Shown here in pieces: positions 1 through 6,995 of a stretch of DNA of 15,502 nucleotides. The position numbers and the translations under genes are program-made. Source of the stretch: Lysobacterales bacterium UBA5700. Its GTDB lineage: Bacteria > Pseudomonadota > Gammaproteobacteria > Xanthomonadales > Xanthomonadaceae. Position 1 is the stretch's first letter; the number at the start of each line of letters is the position of its first letter. The stretch covers positions 27,589 to 43,090 of the forward strand of contig DIHI01000161.1 in assembly GCA_002420085.1 (NCBI GenBank), written 5' to 3'. The notes under the pieces are model-generated. The model had not been told where the DNA came from and did not search any database. It worked only from the letters and a program-made list of their open reading frames with translations.

Positions 1-157
1 CACGACCCCTGAGCCGCGATTCTGTGGACTACCACGCAATTTGCACGGTCGGCCTATCTCCCACGTGCGGTTCTTGCGCATTCCCGGTCAGGAGCCCGCC
101 GATCGGCTGGGCTTCGGTCCCGCAACAGCCCGACAAAATCGTATCCAGGAGCCAGAC

Positions 158-2791
158 ATGTCATCCGAAACCATCTCTCACCCGAGCCGTCACACGCGCC
201 GCGCGGGCATTCGATCGCTTGCCGACACGGCGCGCACGCCCCTGTCCGCAGCCTGCCTCACCGCCCTGATGGCGACCGCTTCGTGCAGTCCGGTCATCGC
301 CCAGGACGCCGACTTCGACCGGGCGCTGGCCTTCGTCACCGACAGTGCCCGGAGCGTCATCCTCAGCACCTATCCTGACGCGGTGATCCATGCCTTGGAC
401 GACGCGCTGGTGGTCGAGGCCGACGATGCCACGCTGGCGCAGATCGCCATCTTGGCGCTGCGCTACGAGCCACTGCCCGACCCGCGTGAACTGGCCCTGA
501 TGCATGAGGCGGTGTACCCGCAGGCGGCCCCACTGCAATGGTCGTCCTGCGTGGCCCTGGTCAACGGCTCGGGGCCGACCGCGATGATCGTGGCGTTCAA
601 ACCGCCGGTGGCGCCCGCCCTGCTCACCGCACTGGCCGGCACCGGTGCCCAGGTGATCGGCGCGCTGCCGCCCTCGGCCTTCCTGGTTCGCGCCGATTCG
701 ACCGCAGCCGGCAAGCTCGACGCCCTGTCCGATCTGGTCGGCGCCTGCACGCCGTATCTTCCGGCGCATCGGATCAGCGACCGGGTGCCCAAGCCGCCGT
801 CGGTCGGTACCGTCGATATCGATGTGCTGACCTATCCTGGCGTTTCCGGTGCCGCCCTGGCGGCCAGCTACAGCCCGAGCACGGTCTCGACGGTGCTCGA
901 TCGCGAGGTTGTGCGCTTGCGGATTCCGGTCTCGCAGGTCGCTGGGGTGGCGGCCCGGAGCGAGGTCGAATGGATCGATCTCGGCGAGCACGAGGGTGCG
1001 CCGTTCAACTCGCAGATGCGCGTGGTGATGCAGACCGAGAAGATCCATGCGCAAGGCAATCCGGCATTCTTCAATCCGATCTACAGCCTCGGGGTGTGGG
1101 GCGAAAGCCAGATCGTGACCGTTGCCGATACCGGCGTCGAGCCGCACCCCGCCTTCGCCGGTCCGGTCAAGCTGCTGGCCAATACCGCAGCCGGCGCCTG
1201 CGTGACCGTGCTCGATGATGCCGCCGTGCATGGCATCAGTGTGCTCGGTGTGCTGGCCGGCGATCGGATCGGGCCGACCACTGGACAGTTCGGTACGGCC
1301 AACGGCATGGACGGTCTGGCGGTGCGCTCGCCGACCATCATGCAGGACATCGAAAGCCACACCGGTACGTTCTGCCCTCCCGACGACTACCCGACGGCGC
1401 TGTTCCAGCCGGCCCTGGATCAGGGCTCGCAGATCCACAACAACAGTTGGGGTCACTGGGCCGGTCAGGGCCGCTATTCCTGGCGTTCGCAGGCGATCGA
1501 CCGTCATCTGGCCCTGCGCTCGGCACGCGAGCAGGTGGTGGTGTTCTCGGTCGGCAACGCTGGCGCCGTCAGCGGCTCCGGGCCTGCCCTGGCCTACACC
1601 CTGTCCGACGAGGCGCACGCCAAGAATTCGGTGAGTGTCGGCGGAAGCCTCAATGGCCCTGCCCGTGATTGGATGTATCACTTCTCCAGTCGTGGGCCGG
1701 CTGCCGACTGCGGTACGGCCGGCTGTGCGCCGATCGAGCGGGTCAAGCCGGATGTGCTGGCGCCGGCCTGGAATCTGACGGCATCCCTGCCGCCATTCAT
1801 CGCCCCGCCACCGTTCACCGACTATGGCGATCTGACCGGCACCACGGCGTCCGCACCGGCGGTCTCGGCCGCTGCTGCCCTGATCCGCGATTACTTCCAG
1901 CAAGGGCTGTATCCGCGCGAAAGTTCCGATCCGGCGCTGCCGCTGGCACCCAGTTCGGCCCTGGTCAAGGCCCTGCTGGTCAATGCCACGGTACCGCTGT
2001 TCGACCCGGATGCCTACGCCGGCAACGCAGGTCAAGGGCTGCCCCCGGATGCCTACCCGAACTACGATCAGGGCTATGGCCGACCGGTGCTCGACACCGT
2101 GCTCGAACGTGCCGGCTACCGTGATCTCAAGGTCTGGGAGAACGCCAGCACCCTGGCCAGCACCGGCAGCCTGTGGGAGCGCAGCCTGAATTTCCAGAAG
2201 GTGTGGAACCCGCGCTGCAACAACCTGCGGGTGACCCTGGCCTGGACCGATCCGGCGGCCACCCTGACCGCCGGGCCGAAGCTGGTCAACGACCTCGATC
2301 TGGAAGTGATCGTCAACGGTGTCGCCTATCGCGGCAATCACCGGCTGACCGGAAACGGCTTCGATTCGGCCAACAATGTCGAGGATGTCTTCATTCCGAT
2401 GGGTAGCATCAGCGGTGCCAGCCTGGCCACCGCCATCCGGGTCTACGGGGCAGCGGTGCGCGGTGGTCGCCAGCCGTTCGCGGTGGTGGCGACCTTCGGG
2501 CCGTGCTTCGACAACATCCCGTGCGACTCAGCCGGGCAGGTCGGTGGCTGCTATCGCGGTCCGGGCGATACCGTCCCCGGTCCGGTGCAGTGGTCGCCAC
2601 CGTCGCAGGGCGGCTGTGGCGAGCAGCTTTACCTGTTCGAGGAAATCGACGGCACCCAGGCGCCGTCTCCGGTCTGTGCGGTGCCGCCGGTGATCGTGCC
2701 GATCGATCCGAAGCCGATCGAACCGGTCGAGCCGATCGAGCCCGGTGAGCCGATCGGCGCCGACCCGATCCTCCTGCCCGGTGGCGGTTGA
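158..2791 (+). CDS. Secreted Kp43-like S8 (subtilisin) family peptidase, nucleophile Ser replaced by Thr
   Basis: This encodes an 877-residue exported protein of the subtilase family. I chose the ATG at 158 because AGGAG lies just upstream and a basic, then hydrophobic signal peptide follows, probably cut near residues 46-48 (VIAQDAD); the frame is open upstream to 41. About 270 residues of N-terminal prodomain-like sequence precede the catalytic domain. Visible catalytic elements are Asp324 (VADTGVEPH), His358 (VHGISVLGVLAG) and oxyanion Asn467 (SVGNAG). The usual GTSxxxP nucleophile box reads GTTASAP, placing Thr563 where Ser is expected. After the catalytic domain comes a beta-rich domain with the NDLDLEV (from residue 711) and YRGN signatures typical of Kp43 peptidases, then a Cys-rich stretch and a Pro/Glu tail ending LLPGGG. 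The fold assignment is firm; proteolytic activity is uncertain because of Thr563. It stands alone on + and converges with priA. Confidence 0.9.
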   Translation: MSSETISHPSRHTRRAGIRSLADTARTPLSAACLTALMATASCSPVIAQDADFDRALAFVTDSARSVILSTYPDAVIHALDDALVVEADDATLAQIAILALRYEPLPDPRELALMHEAVYPQAAPLQWSSCVALVNGSGPTAMIVAFKPPVAPALLTALAGTGAQVIGALPPSAFLVRADSTAAGKLDALSDLVGACTPYLPAHRISDRVPKPPSVGTVDIDVLTYPGVSGAALAASYSPSTVSTVLDREVVRLRIPVSQVAGVAARSEVEWIDLGEHEGAPFNSQMRVVMQTEKIHAQGNPAFFNPIYSLGVWGESQIVTVADTGVEPHPAFAGPVKLLANTAAGACVTVLDDAAVHGISVLGVLAGDRIGPTTGQFGTANGMDGLAVRSPTIMQDIESHTGTFCPPDDYPTALFQPALDQGSQIHNNSWGHWAGQGRYSWRSQAIDRHLALRSAREQVVVFSVGNAGAVSGSGPALAYTLSDEAHAKNSVSVGGSLNGPARDWMYHFSSRGPAADCGTAGCAPIERVKPDVLAPAWNLTASLPPFIAPPPFTDYGDLTGTTASAPAVSAAAALIRDYFQQGLYPRESSDPALPLAPSSALVKALLVNATVPLFDPDAYAGNAGQGLPPDAYPNYDQGYGRPVLDTVLERAGYRDLKVWENASTLASTGSLWERSLNFQKVWNPRCNNLRVTLAWTDPAATLTAGPKLVNDLDLEVIVNGVAYRGNHRLTGNGFDSANNVEDVFIPMGSISGASLATAIRVYGAAVRGGRQPFAVVATFGPCFDNIPCDSAGQVGGCYRGPGDTVPGPVQWSPPSQGGCGEQLYLFEEIDGTQAPSPVCAVPPVIVPIDPKPIEPVEPIEPGEPIGADPILLPGGG

Positions 2792-2820
2792 CGCGGAGCG
2801 ACCCGGTCGGGCGTGTCATC

Positions 2821-2846
2821 GAAGGGGCGGCCCGATCCGCCCCTTC
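2821..2846. terminator. GC hairpin between convergent genes
   Basis: GAAGGGGCGG (2821-2830) and CCGCCCCTTC (2837-2846) form a perfect 10-bp stem with a six-base loop. It lies 30 bases after the subtilase stop and 70 bases beyond the priA stop, so it could end transcription from both sides. No long T run follows on +, so Rho-independent action is likely but not certain. Confidence 0.6.
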
Positions 2847-2916
2847 ACCCGGCGGACGATCGCCATGGATTCGACTCCGAGGCGATCGCCGCAGGCATCG
2901 CCAGCGCATCGTCCGG

Positions 2917-5115
2917 TCAGTACAGATCGCTCGGATCGACATCCAGCGACCAGCGAACCCGACGCGCCTGCGGCAATCGATACAGGTCGTTCAGATGCTG
3001 GTGCAGGGCGCTGTGCAGGTCGGGTCGGTGGACCGCCGACAGCAGCAGTTGCCAGCGGGTGCGACCGGCCCGGCGCACCATCGGTGCCGGCAGCGGGCCA
3101 TGGACGCCGATCCGGGTTCGATCGCTGAAGCAGGCGGCGGCGGCGGTCAGGAATTCGCGGGTGGCCGGCTCGCTCTCGGCATCGGCGCGGATCAGGGCAA
3201 GGTGGGCGAACGGGGGAAAGCCGGCAGCCTGGCGCTCGCTCAATTCACTGCGTGCGAAGGCGCCGTAGCCACCGGCCAGCAGGGTGGTGAGCAGCGGGTG
3301 GTCGGGGTGATGCGTCTGGAGCAGCACTTCGCCAGGGATGGCGGCCCGACCGGCCCGACCGGCGACCTGGATCAGCAATTGCGCCAACCGCTCGCGGGCA
3401 CGGAAGTCGGCGCTGAACAGGCCCTCATCGACCCCGACCACGCAGACCAGACTGAGTCGCGGCAGGTCGTGGCCCTTGGCCAGAATCTGGGTGCCGACCA
3501 GGATGCCGGGGCCGTCACCGAGGGCCGCCAGATGCCGTTGCAGGCCATCACGGCGACGGGTGGTTTCCCGATCGACCCGCAGCAGCGGCTGCTGCGGAAA
3601 GCGGGCGGCCAGGGCCTGCTCGATCCGCTCGGTGCCTGCGCCCTGCGGAATCAGGGCCAGACTGGCGCAATCGGGACAGGACGGCGGCGGCGTCTGTCGG
3701 GCGCCGCAGTGGTGGCAGATCAGCCGACGGCCGCCGTAGTGGACGGTCATCGCGGCGTCGCAATTGCGGCAACGGGCACTCCAGCCGCAATCGTGACAGA
3801 GCAGCACCGGGGCATAACCGCGCCGGTTCTTGAACACCAGTACCTGTTCGCCCCGGTCGAGCCGCTCACCGATGGCGGTCAGTGCGTCGGCGGACAGGCC
3901 AGCCTCCAGACGACGGCCACGGATATCGAGGATACGCACTGGCGGTGGCCGACCGGTGCCGGCCCGCTGCCGCAGGGCGAGGCTGTGATAACGGCCGAGG
4001 CCGGCCTGGTGCAGCGATTCCAGCGATGGCGTGGCACTGCCAAGGATGATCGGCACGGCCAGGGCCCTGGCCCGGACCAAGGCCAGGTCGCGGGCGGAGT
4101 AGCGGAATCCGTCCTGCTGCTTGTAGCTGGCGTCGTGTTCTTCATCGACGACGATCAGACCGGCCTCCGGCAGCGGGGTGAACACGGCCGAACGGGTGCC
4201 GACCAGTACCCGAGCCTGGCCACGCGCCATGGCGGTCCAGACCCGGCTGCGTTCGCCATCGGCCAGGCCGGAGTGCGATGCGGCAATCGGAACGCCCAGT
4301 CGGTCGCGGAAGCGACGCAGGGTCTGCGGGGTCAGGCCGATCTCAGGCACCAGGACCAGGGCCTGCCGACCCCGGCGCAGGGTTTCGGCGATGGCTTCCA
4401 GGTAGACCTCGGTCTTGCCGCTGCCGGTGACGCCGTCGAGCAGGAACGGCTCGAAGCGACCGAATGCAGCGGTCACCCTGGTGACCGCCTCGGCCTGGGC
4501 CGGATTGAGCACGTAGGACGGCGGTGACATCGGGCTGGCGACCGGGTGCTGCACCGCGACCCGTTCGACCAGACGGCGCCGCGCCAGGTCGCGGGCGATT
4601 GACCGCCAGCCGGGCAGATGATCGTCGAGTGCGGCCTCGTCGCGGCAGGCATCGGCCAGCGCATCGGCCAGCCGGCGGGGCCGACCACCGATCCGCAATC
4701 CCGATCGGGCGGTAGCCCCGGCCTCGGTCAGCCGCCAGCCATAGGTCTGGGTGTCCGGAAGCGCTTCCCCGGCGCGCAGCAGGGCCGGCAATGCGGTCGC
4801 CAGCACCTGTCCGAGTGGTTCGTGGTAGTAGCGGGCCGCCCAGTGCAGGCTGTCCCAGAGTTCGCCACCGAACGGCGAGATCGGATCGAGCCGGGCCTCG
4901 ATCCGCTTGCAGACCGGACCCTCTGCGCCGGGATCGATGGTGCCGAGGGCGGCCACCACGCCGATCAACCGACCGGATCCGAACGGTACCCGAACCCGAC
5001 ACCCCAGCCAATCCGGGCCGACCGGGTCAGCGTCCGGGGCGAGGTAGTCGAACAGGGTCGGCAGGGGCCGCGGCAGGGCGATCCGGAGCACGGGCAAGGG
5101 GTCGCGGGCGGTCAT
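2917..5115 (-). CDS. priA: Primosomal protein N' (PriA), replication-restart helicase
   Basis: PriA is the 3'-to-5' superfamily 2 helicase that recognises stalled or repaired forks and reloads the replisome. The protein has 732 residues, the same length as the E. coli enzyme. Visible parts are an N-terminal DNA-binding domain (about 1-110), the Walker A motif GVTGSGKT (228-235), the DEEH Walker B box (324-327), and eight zinc-binding cysteines (440, 443, 449, 452, 467, 470, 480, 483) inserted in the helicase core. Helicase motif VI, QVAGRAGR, is at 583-590. All key residues are present. I see no Shine-Dalgarno before the ATG; a TAGACT -10-like box ends six bases upstream, which suggests a leaderless or very short-leadered mRNA. 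It is the only gene in its direction here. A gap with DnaA boxes lies upstream. Confidence 0.97.
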   Translation of the reverse strand: MTARDPLPVLRIALPRPLPTLFDYLAPDADPVGPDWLGCRVRVPFGSGRLIGVVAALGTIDPGAEGPVCKRIEARLDPISPFGGELWDSLHWAARYYHEPLGQVLATALPALLRAGEALPDTQTYGWRLTEAGATARSGLRIGGRPRRLADALADACRDEAALDDHLPGWRSIARDLARRRLVERVAVQHPVASPMSPPSYVLNPAQAEAVTRVTAAFGRFEPFLLDGVTGSGKTEVYLEAIAETLRRGRQALVLVPEIGLTPQTLRRFRDRLGVPIAASHSGLADGERSRVWTAMARGQARVLVGTRSAVFTPLPEAGLIVVDEEHDASYKQQDGFRYSARDLALVRARALAVPIILGSATPSLESLHQAGLGRYHSLALRQRAGTGRPPPVRILDIRGRRLEAGLSADALTAIGERLDRGEQVLVFKNRRGYAPVLLCHDCGWSARCRNCDAAMTVHYGGRRLICHHCGARQTPPPSCPDCASLALIPQGAGTERIEQALAARFPQQPLLRVDRETTRRRDGLQRHLAALGDGPGILVGTQILAKGHDLPRLSLVCVVGVDEGLFSADFRARERLAQLLIQVAGRAGRAAIPGEVLLQTHHPDHPLLTTLLAGGYGAFARSELSERQAAGFPPFAHLALIRADAESEPATREFLTAAAACFSDRTRIGVHGPLPAPMVRRAGRTRWQLLLSAVHRPDLHSALHQHLNDLYRLPQARRVRWSLDVDPSDLY

Positions 5116-5175
5116 CCGGAAAGTCTACACAGGGGCGGTCATCCAGATGCTTTCCGGCCTGATGCTTTCCGGCCT
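5106..5175. repeat. Short direct repeats around the priA start
   Basis: GGGCGGTCATCC occurs at 5106-5117 (spanning the priA start codon) and again at 5133-5144. Immediately beyond, the 15-mer GATGCTTTCCGGCCT is tandemly duplicated at 5146-5160 and 5161-5175. The upstream 12-mer copy carries a second ATG-ACC-GCC on the minus strand that runs into TAG after five codons, so it is a decoy start. The repeats look like slippage or local duplication and could affect priA expression. Confidence 0.7.
5122..5127 (-). promoter_or_regulatory. Candidate priA -10 box, near-leaderless
   Basis: On the minus strand TAGACT is followed by six bases and then the priA ATG, so a start site seven bases downstream would fall on or next to the initiation codon. 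No convincing -35 hexamer is visible 17 bases upstream. The spacing matches the TAGGCT box before the TIR gene at 13610. Inference only. Confidence 0.35.
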
Positions 5176-5394
5176 GCCGTGCTGGCACGCTCCGACCGGT
5201 CGCTGCCGTTCAGCCTGGCTGCCGTGACGGCCGATCGGAGCGGGTTCAGCACGGTCGATCGGATGACCGGGCCAGCAGACCTGTCGATTCGATCGAAGGC
5301 CGGTCGCGAGACATGGCGCGCCAGCTTAGCCGGCACTGCTGCCGATGGGGTCACGAATGAGTGCTAAGCGCGGGTGGCAACAGGGGAATCCGGC

Positions 5395-5429
5395 TTATCC
5401 ACATGGACTGTGGATAACTCTGTGGATCG
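5395..5429. promoter_or_regulatory. DnaA-box cluster (two perfect, one partial)
   Basis: TTATCCACA (5395-5403) matches the DnaA-box consensus exactly. Its inverse TGTGGATAA (5409-5417) is five bases away, and TGTGGATCG (5421-5429, seven of nine positions) follows after three bases. The arrangement of boxes separated by CTC resembles gammaproteobacterial oriC box spacing. Possible roles are a DnaA-titration or reactivation site, a DnaA-controlled promoter, or an origin-like element. The pair can also fold as a 9-bp hairpin. Confidence 0.65.
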
Positions 5430-5432
5430 CTG

Positions 5433-5449
5433 CCGGGGTCGAACCCCGG
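5433..5449. repeat. 7-bp GC inverted repeat
   Basis: CCGGGGT (5433-5439) and ACCCCGG (5443-5449) pair perfectly around a three-base loop, four bases after the last DnaA-like box. No T run follows directly. Its role is unknown. Confidence 0.5.
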
Positions 5450-5483
5450 AGCGCAGTGGCAGCGGGGCTTTGGCGACCTTGGC

Positions 5484-5522
5484 GATTTTTTAATCAATCC
5501 GTCATAAACATGACAAATCAAC
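5484..5522. other. AT-rich patch beside the DnaA boxes
   Basis: This 39-base stretch contains 11 G/C by my count (about 28%) in DNA otherwise above 60% GC. It starts with a T6 run and contains the small inverted repeat GTCAT-AAAC-ATGAC (5501-5514). It lies about 55 bases from the last DnaA-like box, the kind of position an unwinding element would take. It could equally be a promoter, but no good hexamer pair or downstream gene is seen. Confidence 0.45.
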
Positions 5523-5735
5523 GACTTGCGAGAGCCTGCCGAATGCGCAATGCGGTCATCGCCGGTGCCTGCGAGCCGTTGGCTGAACCGTGCGGCGCTG
5601 TGAACAACGCGGCTGGGCGCCAGCCCTTCTGCCATGCGGGAGAGCGACGGATTCGCATCTGTCAAGTCCGAAATTCAGCTTGATGAACATTGATCCGGCC
5701 GGGAATGCCGGTTGCGCGACCGCAGTCGCGGAGCG

Positions 5736-5758
5736 CCGATCCGCCACCGGCTGATCGG
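5736..5758 (-). terminator. Hairpin directly after the DUF3667 stop
   Basis: CCGATC (5736-5741) and GATCGG (5753-5758) form a 6-bp stem abutting the stop codon of the minus-strand gene. A second hairpin, CGCGAC-CGCA-GTCGCG, sits at 5715-5730. Together they may stop transcription leaving the DUF3667 gene. No U-tract is present. Confidence 0.35.
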
Positions 5759-6898
5759 TCACAGATTGACTAGGCTGGTCAGCACCGCGCCGACCAGGGC
5801 GAAGCTGAGCATGACCAGGTAGATGTTGCCGATCACCAGGTATTTGAGGAGGGTCATCAGCCAGCCCTGCTGGTAGATGCGCTTCTGCATGAGCAGCAGG
5901 TAGATCGGTACCCAGATGAACACCAGGGTTTCGATGTGCCGCAACCCGCCCAGCCAGGTCGCCAGATCGGACAACAGATCGCAGGCGGTGGCGATCAGCA
6001 GCGCCAGACACAGGAAGGCATGGCTGTGCAGGGCGACGATCAGGTGCTCCATGTACAGGCGGCGCTTGAACAGATAGGCCAGTTTCAACAGAACGGCGAA
6101 CAGTGGCAGCAGCACCAGCAGGGTCGCCGGCAGGGCGCCGAGCAGGGCGTCCTTGAGCAGGTTCGGATCATCCTGAACGCGGGCGATGTTGTCCTGGGCA
6201 CGACCGACCTGTCGATTCAGCCAATCGTTCAGGGTCGGTCCCAGCCAACCGATGCGGATCGGATTGTTGACCGGATGCCACGCCCCCGAGCCGAACGAGA
6301 TGCTCGGCCGTCCAGGGGGCGGCTGGTCGGTCGCCGTCGGGTCACCGCCATCGGCGGCGCCATTCAGTTCGGCCAGCCGTTGCTGGGCGGCCTGTTCGAT
6401 CGCACGCTCGGCGGCAGCCAGGCCGATCTCGGCGGCTGGGACGGCATCGGCATCGGTTCGGGCACGGGCCAGTTCGGCCAGTGCCCGGTCGCGCGCCTGC
6501 TCGACCTCGGCGGCGGTCTGCGCTTCGGCAATGCTCCACTCGGAGGTCGGGCCACTGCCCTCGAAGTCGAGGGCGAACTGGGCCAGAAAGAACGCCAGCA
6601 GGGACATGAATACCATCAGCCGGACCGGCGACACGTAACGCACCCGGCGGCCGGCGAAATACTCCAGGCTCAGATGGCCCGGTCGCAGCAGCAGCGGTGG
6701 CAGGGTGGTCCAGATTCGGCCATCGAGTTCGAACACCGAGTCGAGAAAATCGCCGACGATGCTGCTGAAGTGCCGGACCAGTCCCTTGATCGGTTGACCG
6801 CAGTGGTAGCAGTGCGGCCCGAGCAGTTCAGTGCCGCAATTGCCGCACACGCCGAGCGGCGGTGTCTGGGATTCCGGTCGGTCGGCGCTTGCGCTCAT
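5759..6898 (-). CDS. DUF3667-type zinc-ribbon membrane protein
   Basis: The 379-residue protein starts at the ATG ending at 6898; GAGG lies about eight bases upstream, and the open frame further upstream has no family features. The N-terminus carries CGNCGTELLGPHCYHCGQ, a four-cysteine ribbon (Cys18, 21, 30, 33), followed by the FELDGRIWTTLPPLLLRPG and FAGRRVRYVSPVRL segments that I associate with DUF3667 proteins. Membrane helices are visible near 95-112, 252-272, 287-308, 322-338 and 355-378. Between the first two is a polar Ala/Glu/Arg-rich segment (about 120-178), likely a coiled coil, and a Pro-rich linker. The function of the family is not established. The gene is divergent from the MATE transporter with a 97-base shared upstream region. 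Confidence 0.82.
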   Translation of the reverse strand: MSASADRPESQTPPLGVCGNCGTELLGPHCYHCGQPIKGLVRHFSSIVGDFLDSVFELDGRIWTTLPPLLLRPGHLSLEYFAGRRVRYVSPVRLMVFMSLLAFFLAQFALDFEGSGPTSEWSIAEAQTAAEVEQARDRALAELARARTDADAVPAAEIGLAAAERAIEQAAQQRLAELNGAADGGDPTATDQPPPGRPSISFGSGAWHPVNNPIRIGWLGPTLNDWLNRQVGRAQDNIARVQDDPNLLKDALLGALPATLLVLLPLFAVLLKLAYLFKRRLYMEHLIVALHSHAFLCLALLIATACDLLSDLATWLGGLRHIETLVFIWVPIYLLLMQKRIYQQGWLMTLLKYLVIGNIYLVMLSFALVGAVLTSLVNL

Positions 6899-6941
6899 GG
6901 CAGCCTCGGTGAATGTCGGCCAGCGGGCCGATTGCGTAGGC

Positions 6942-6950
6942 GATAAGATA
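6942..6950. promoter_or_regulatory. Candidate overlapping divergent -10 elements
   Basis: GATAAGATA reads as TAAGAT on + (6944-6949) and TATCTT on - (6950-6945). It sits in the middle of the 97-base gap, giving leaders of about 40 bases to both the DUF3667 gene and the MATE gene. -35 hexamers are poor on both sides, so this is tentative. Confidence 0.35.
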
Positions 6951-6995
6951 GCGCCCCGCCCCCAGACCCCACCAGCCCGGACGGACCGGCTCGGC

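Larger units (their letters stand above)
5116..5758. other. 643-base gap without a convincing gene
   Basis: Reading frames here (such as 5345-5683 on +) lack a ribosome binding site, recognisable composition or motifs, so I do not call a gene. The gap holds priA upstream repeats, a DnaA-box cluster (5395-5429), a GC hairpin (5433-5449), an AT-rich patch (5484-5522) and hairpins downstream of the DUF3667 gene (5715-5758). I found no tRNA, though 5433-5449 superficially resembles a T-arm. Confidence 0.7.

Noticed and set aside
270..300. Lipobox making the subtilase a lipoprotein (TASC)
   Set aside because: The -3 position is Thr, not Leu/Val/Ile, and a normal signal-peptidase I site follows shortly after.
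161..2341. 726-residue minus-strand frame opposite the subtilase, and the 579-residue plus frame 2788-4527 opposite priA
   Set aside because: Both are low-complexity antisense shadows; the opposite strands carry clear catalytic motifs.
5359..5367. GAGTGCTAA, half of a CIRCE (HrcA) operator
   Set aside because: The partner TTAGCACTC is not present nine bases away; only an imperfect TTAGC-CGG-CACT is upstream, and no heat-shock gene follows.
5433..5449. T-arm-like hairpin suggesting a tRNA
   Set aside because: The stem and loop size fit, but no D-arm, anticodon arm or acceptor stem can be assembled upstream and the loop lacks TTC.
5345..5683. 112-residue plus frame in the priA upstream gap
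   Set aside because: No ribosome binding site, no motif, and it runs across the DnaA boxes and hairpins; composition does not look coding.
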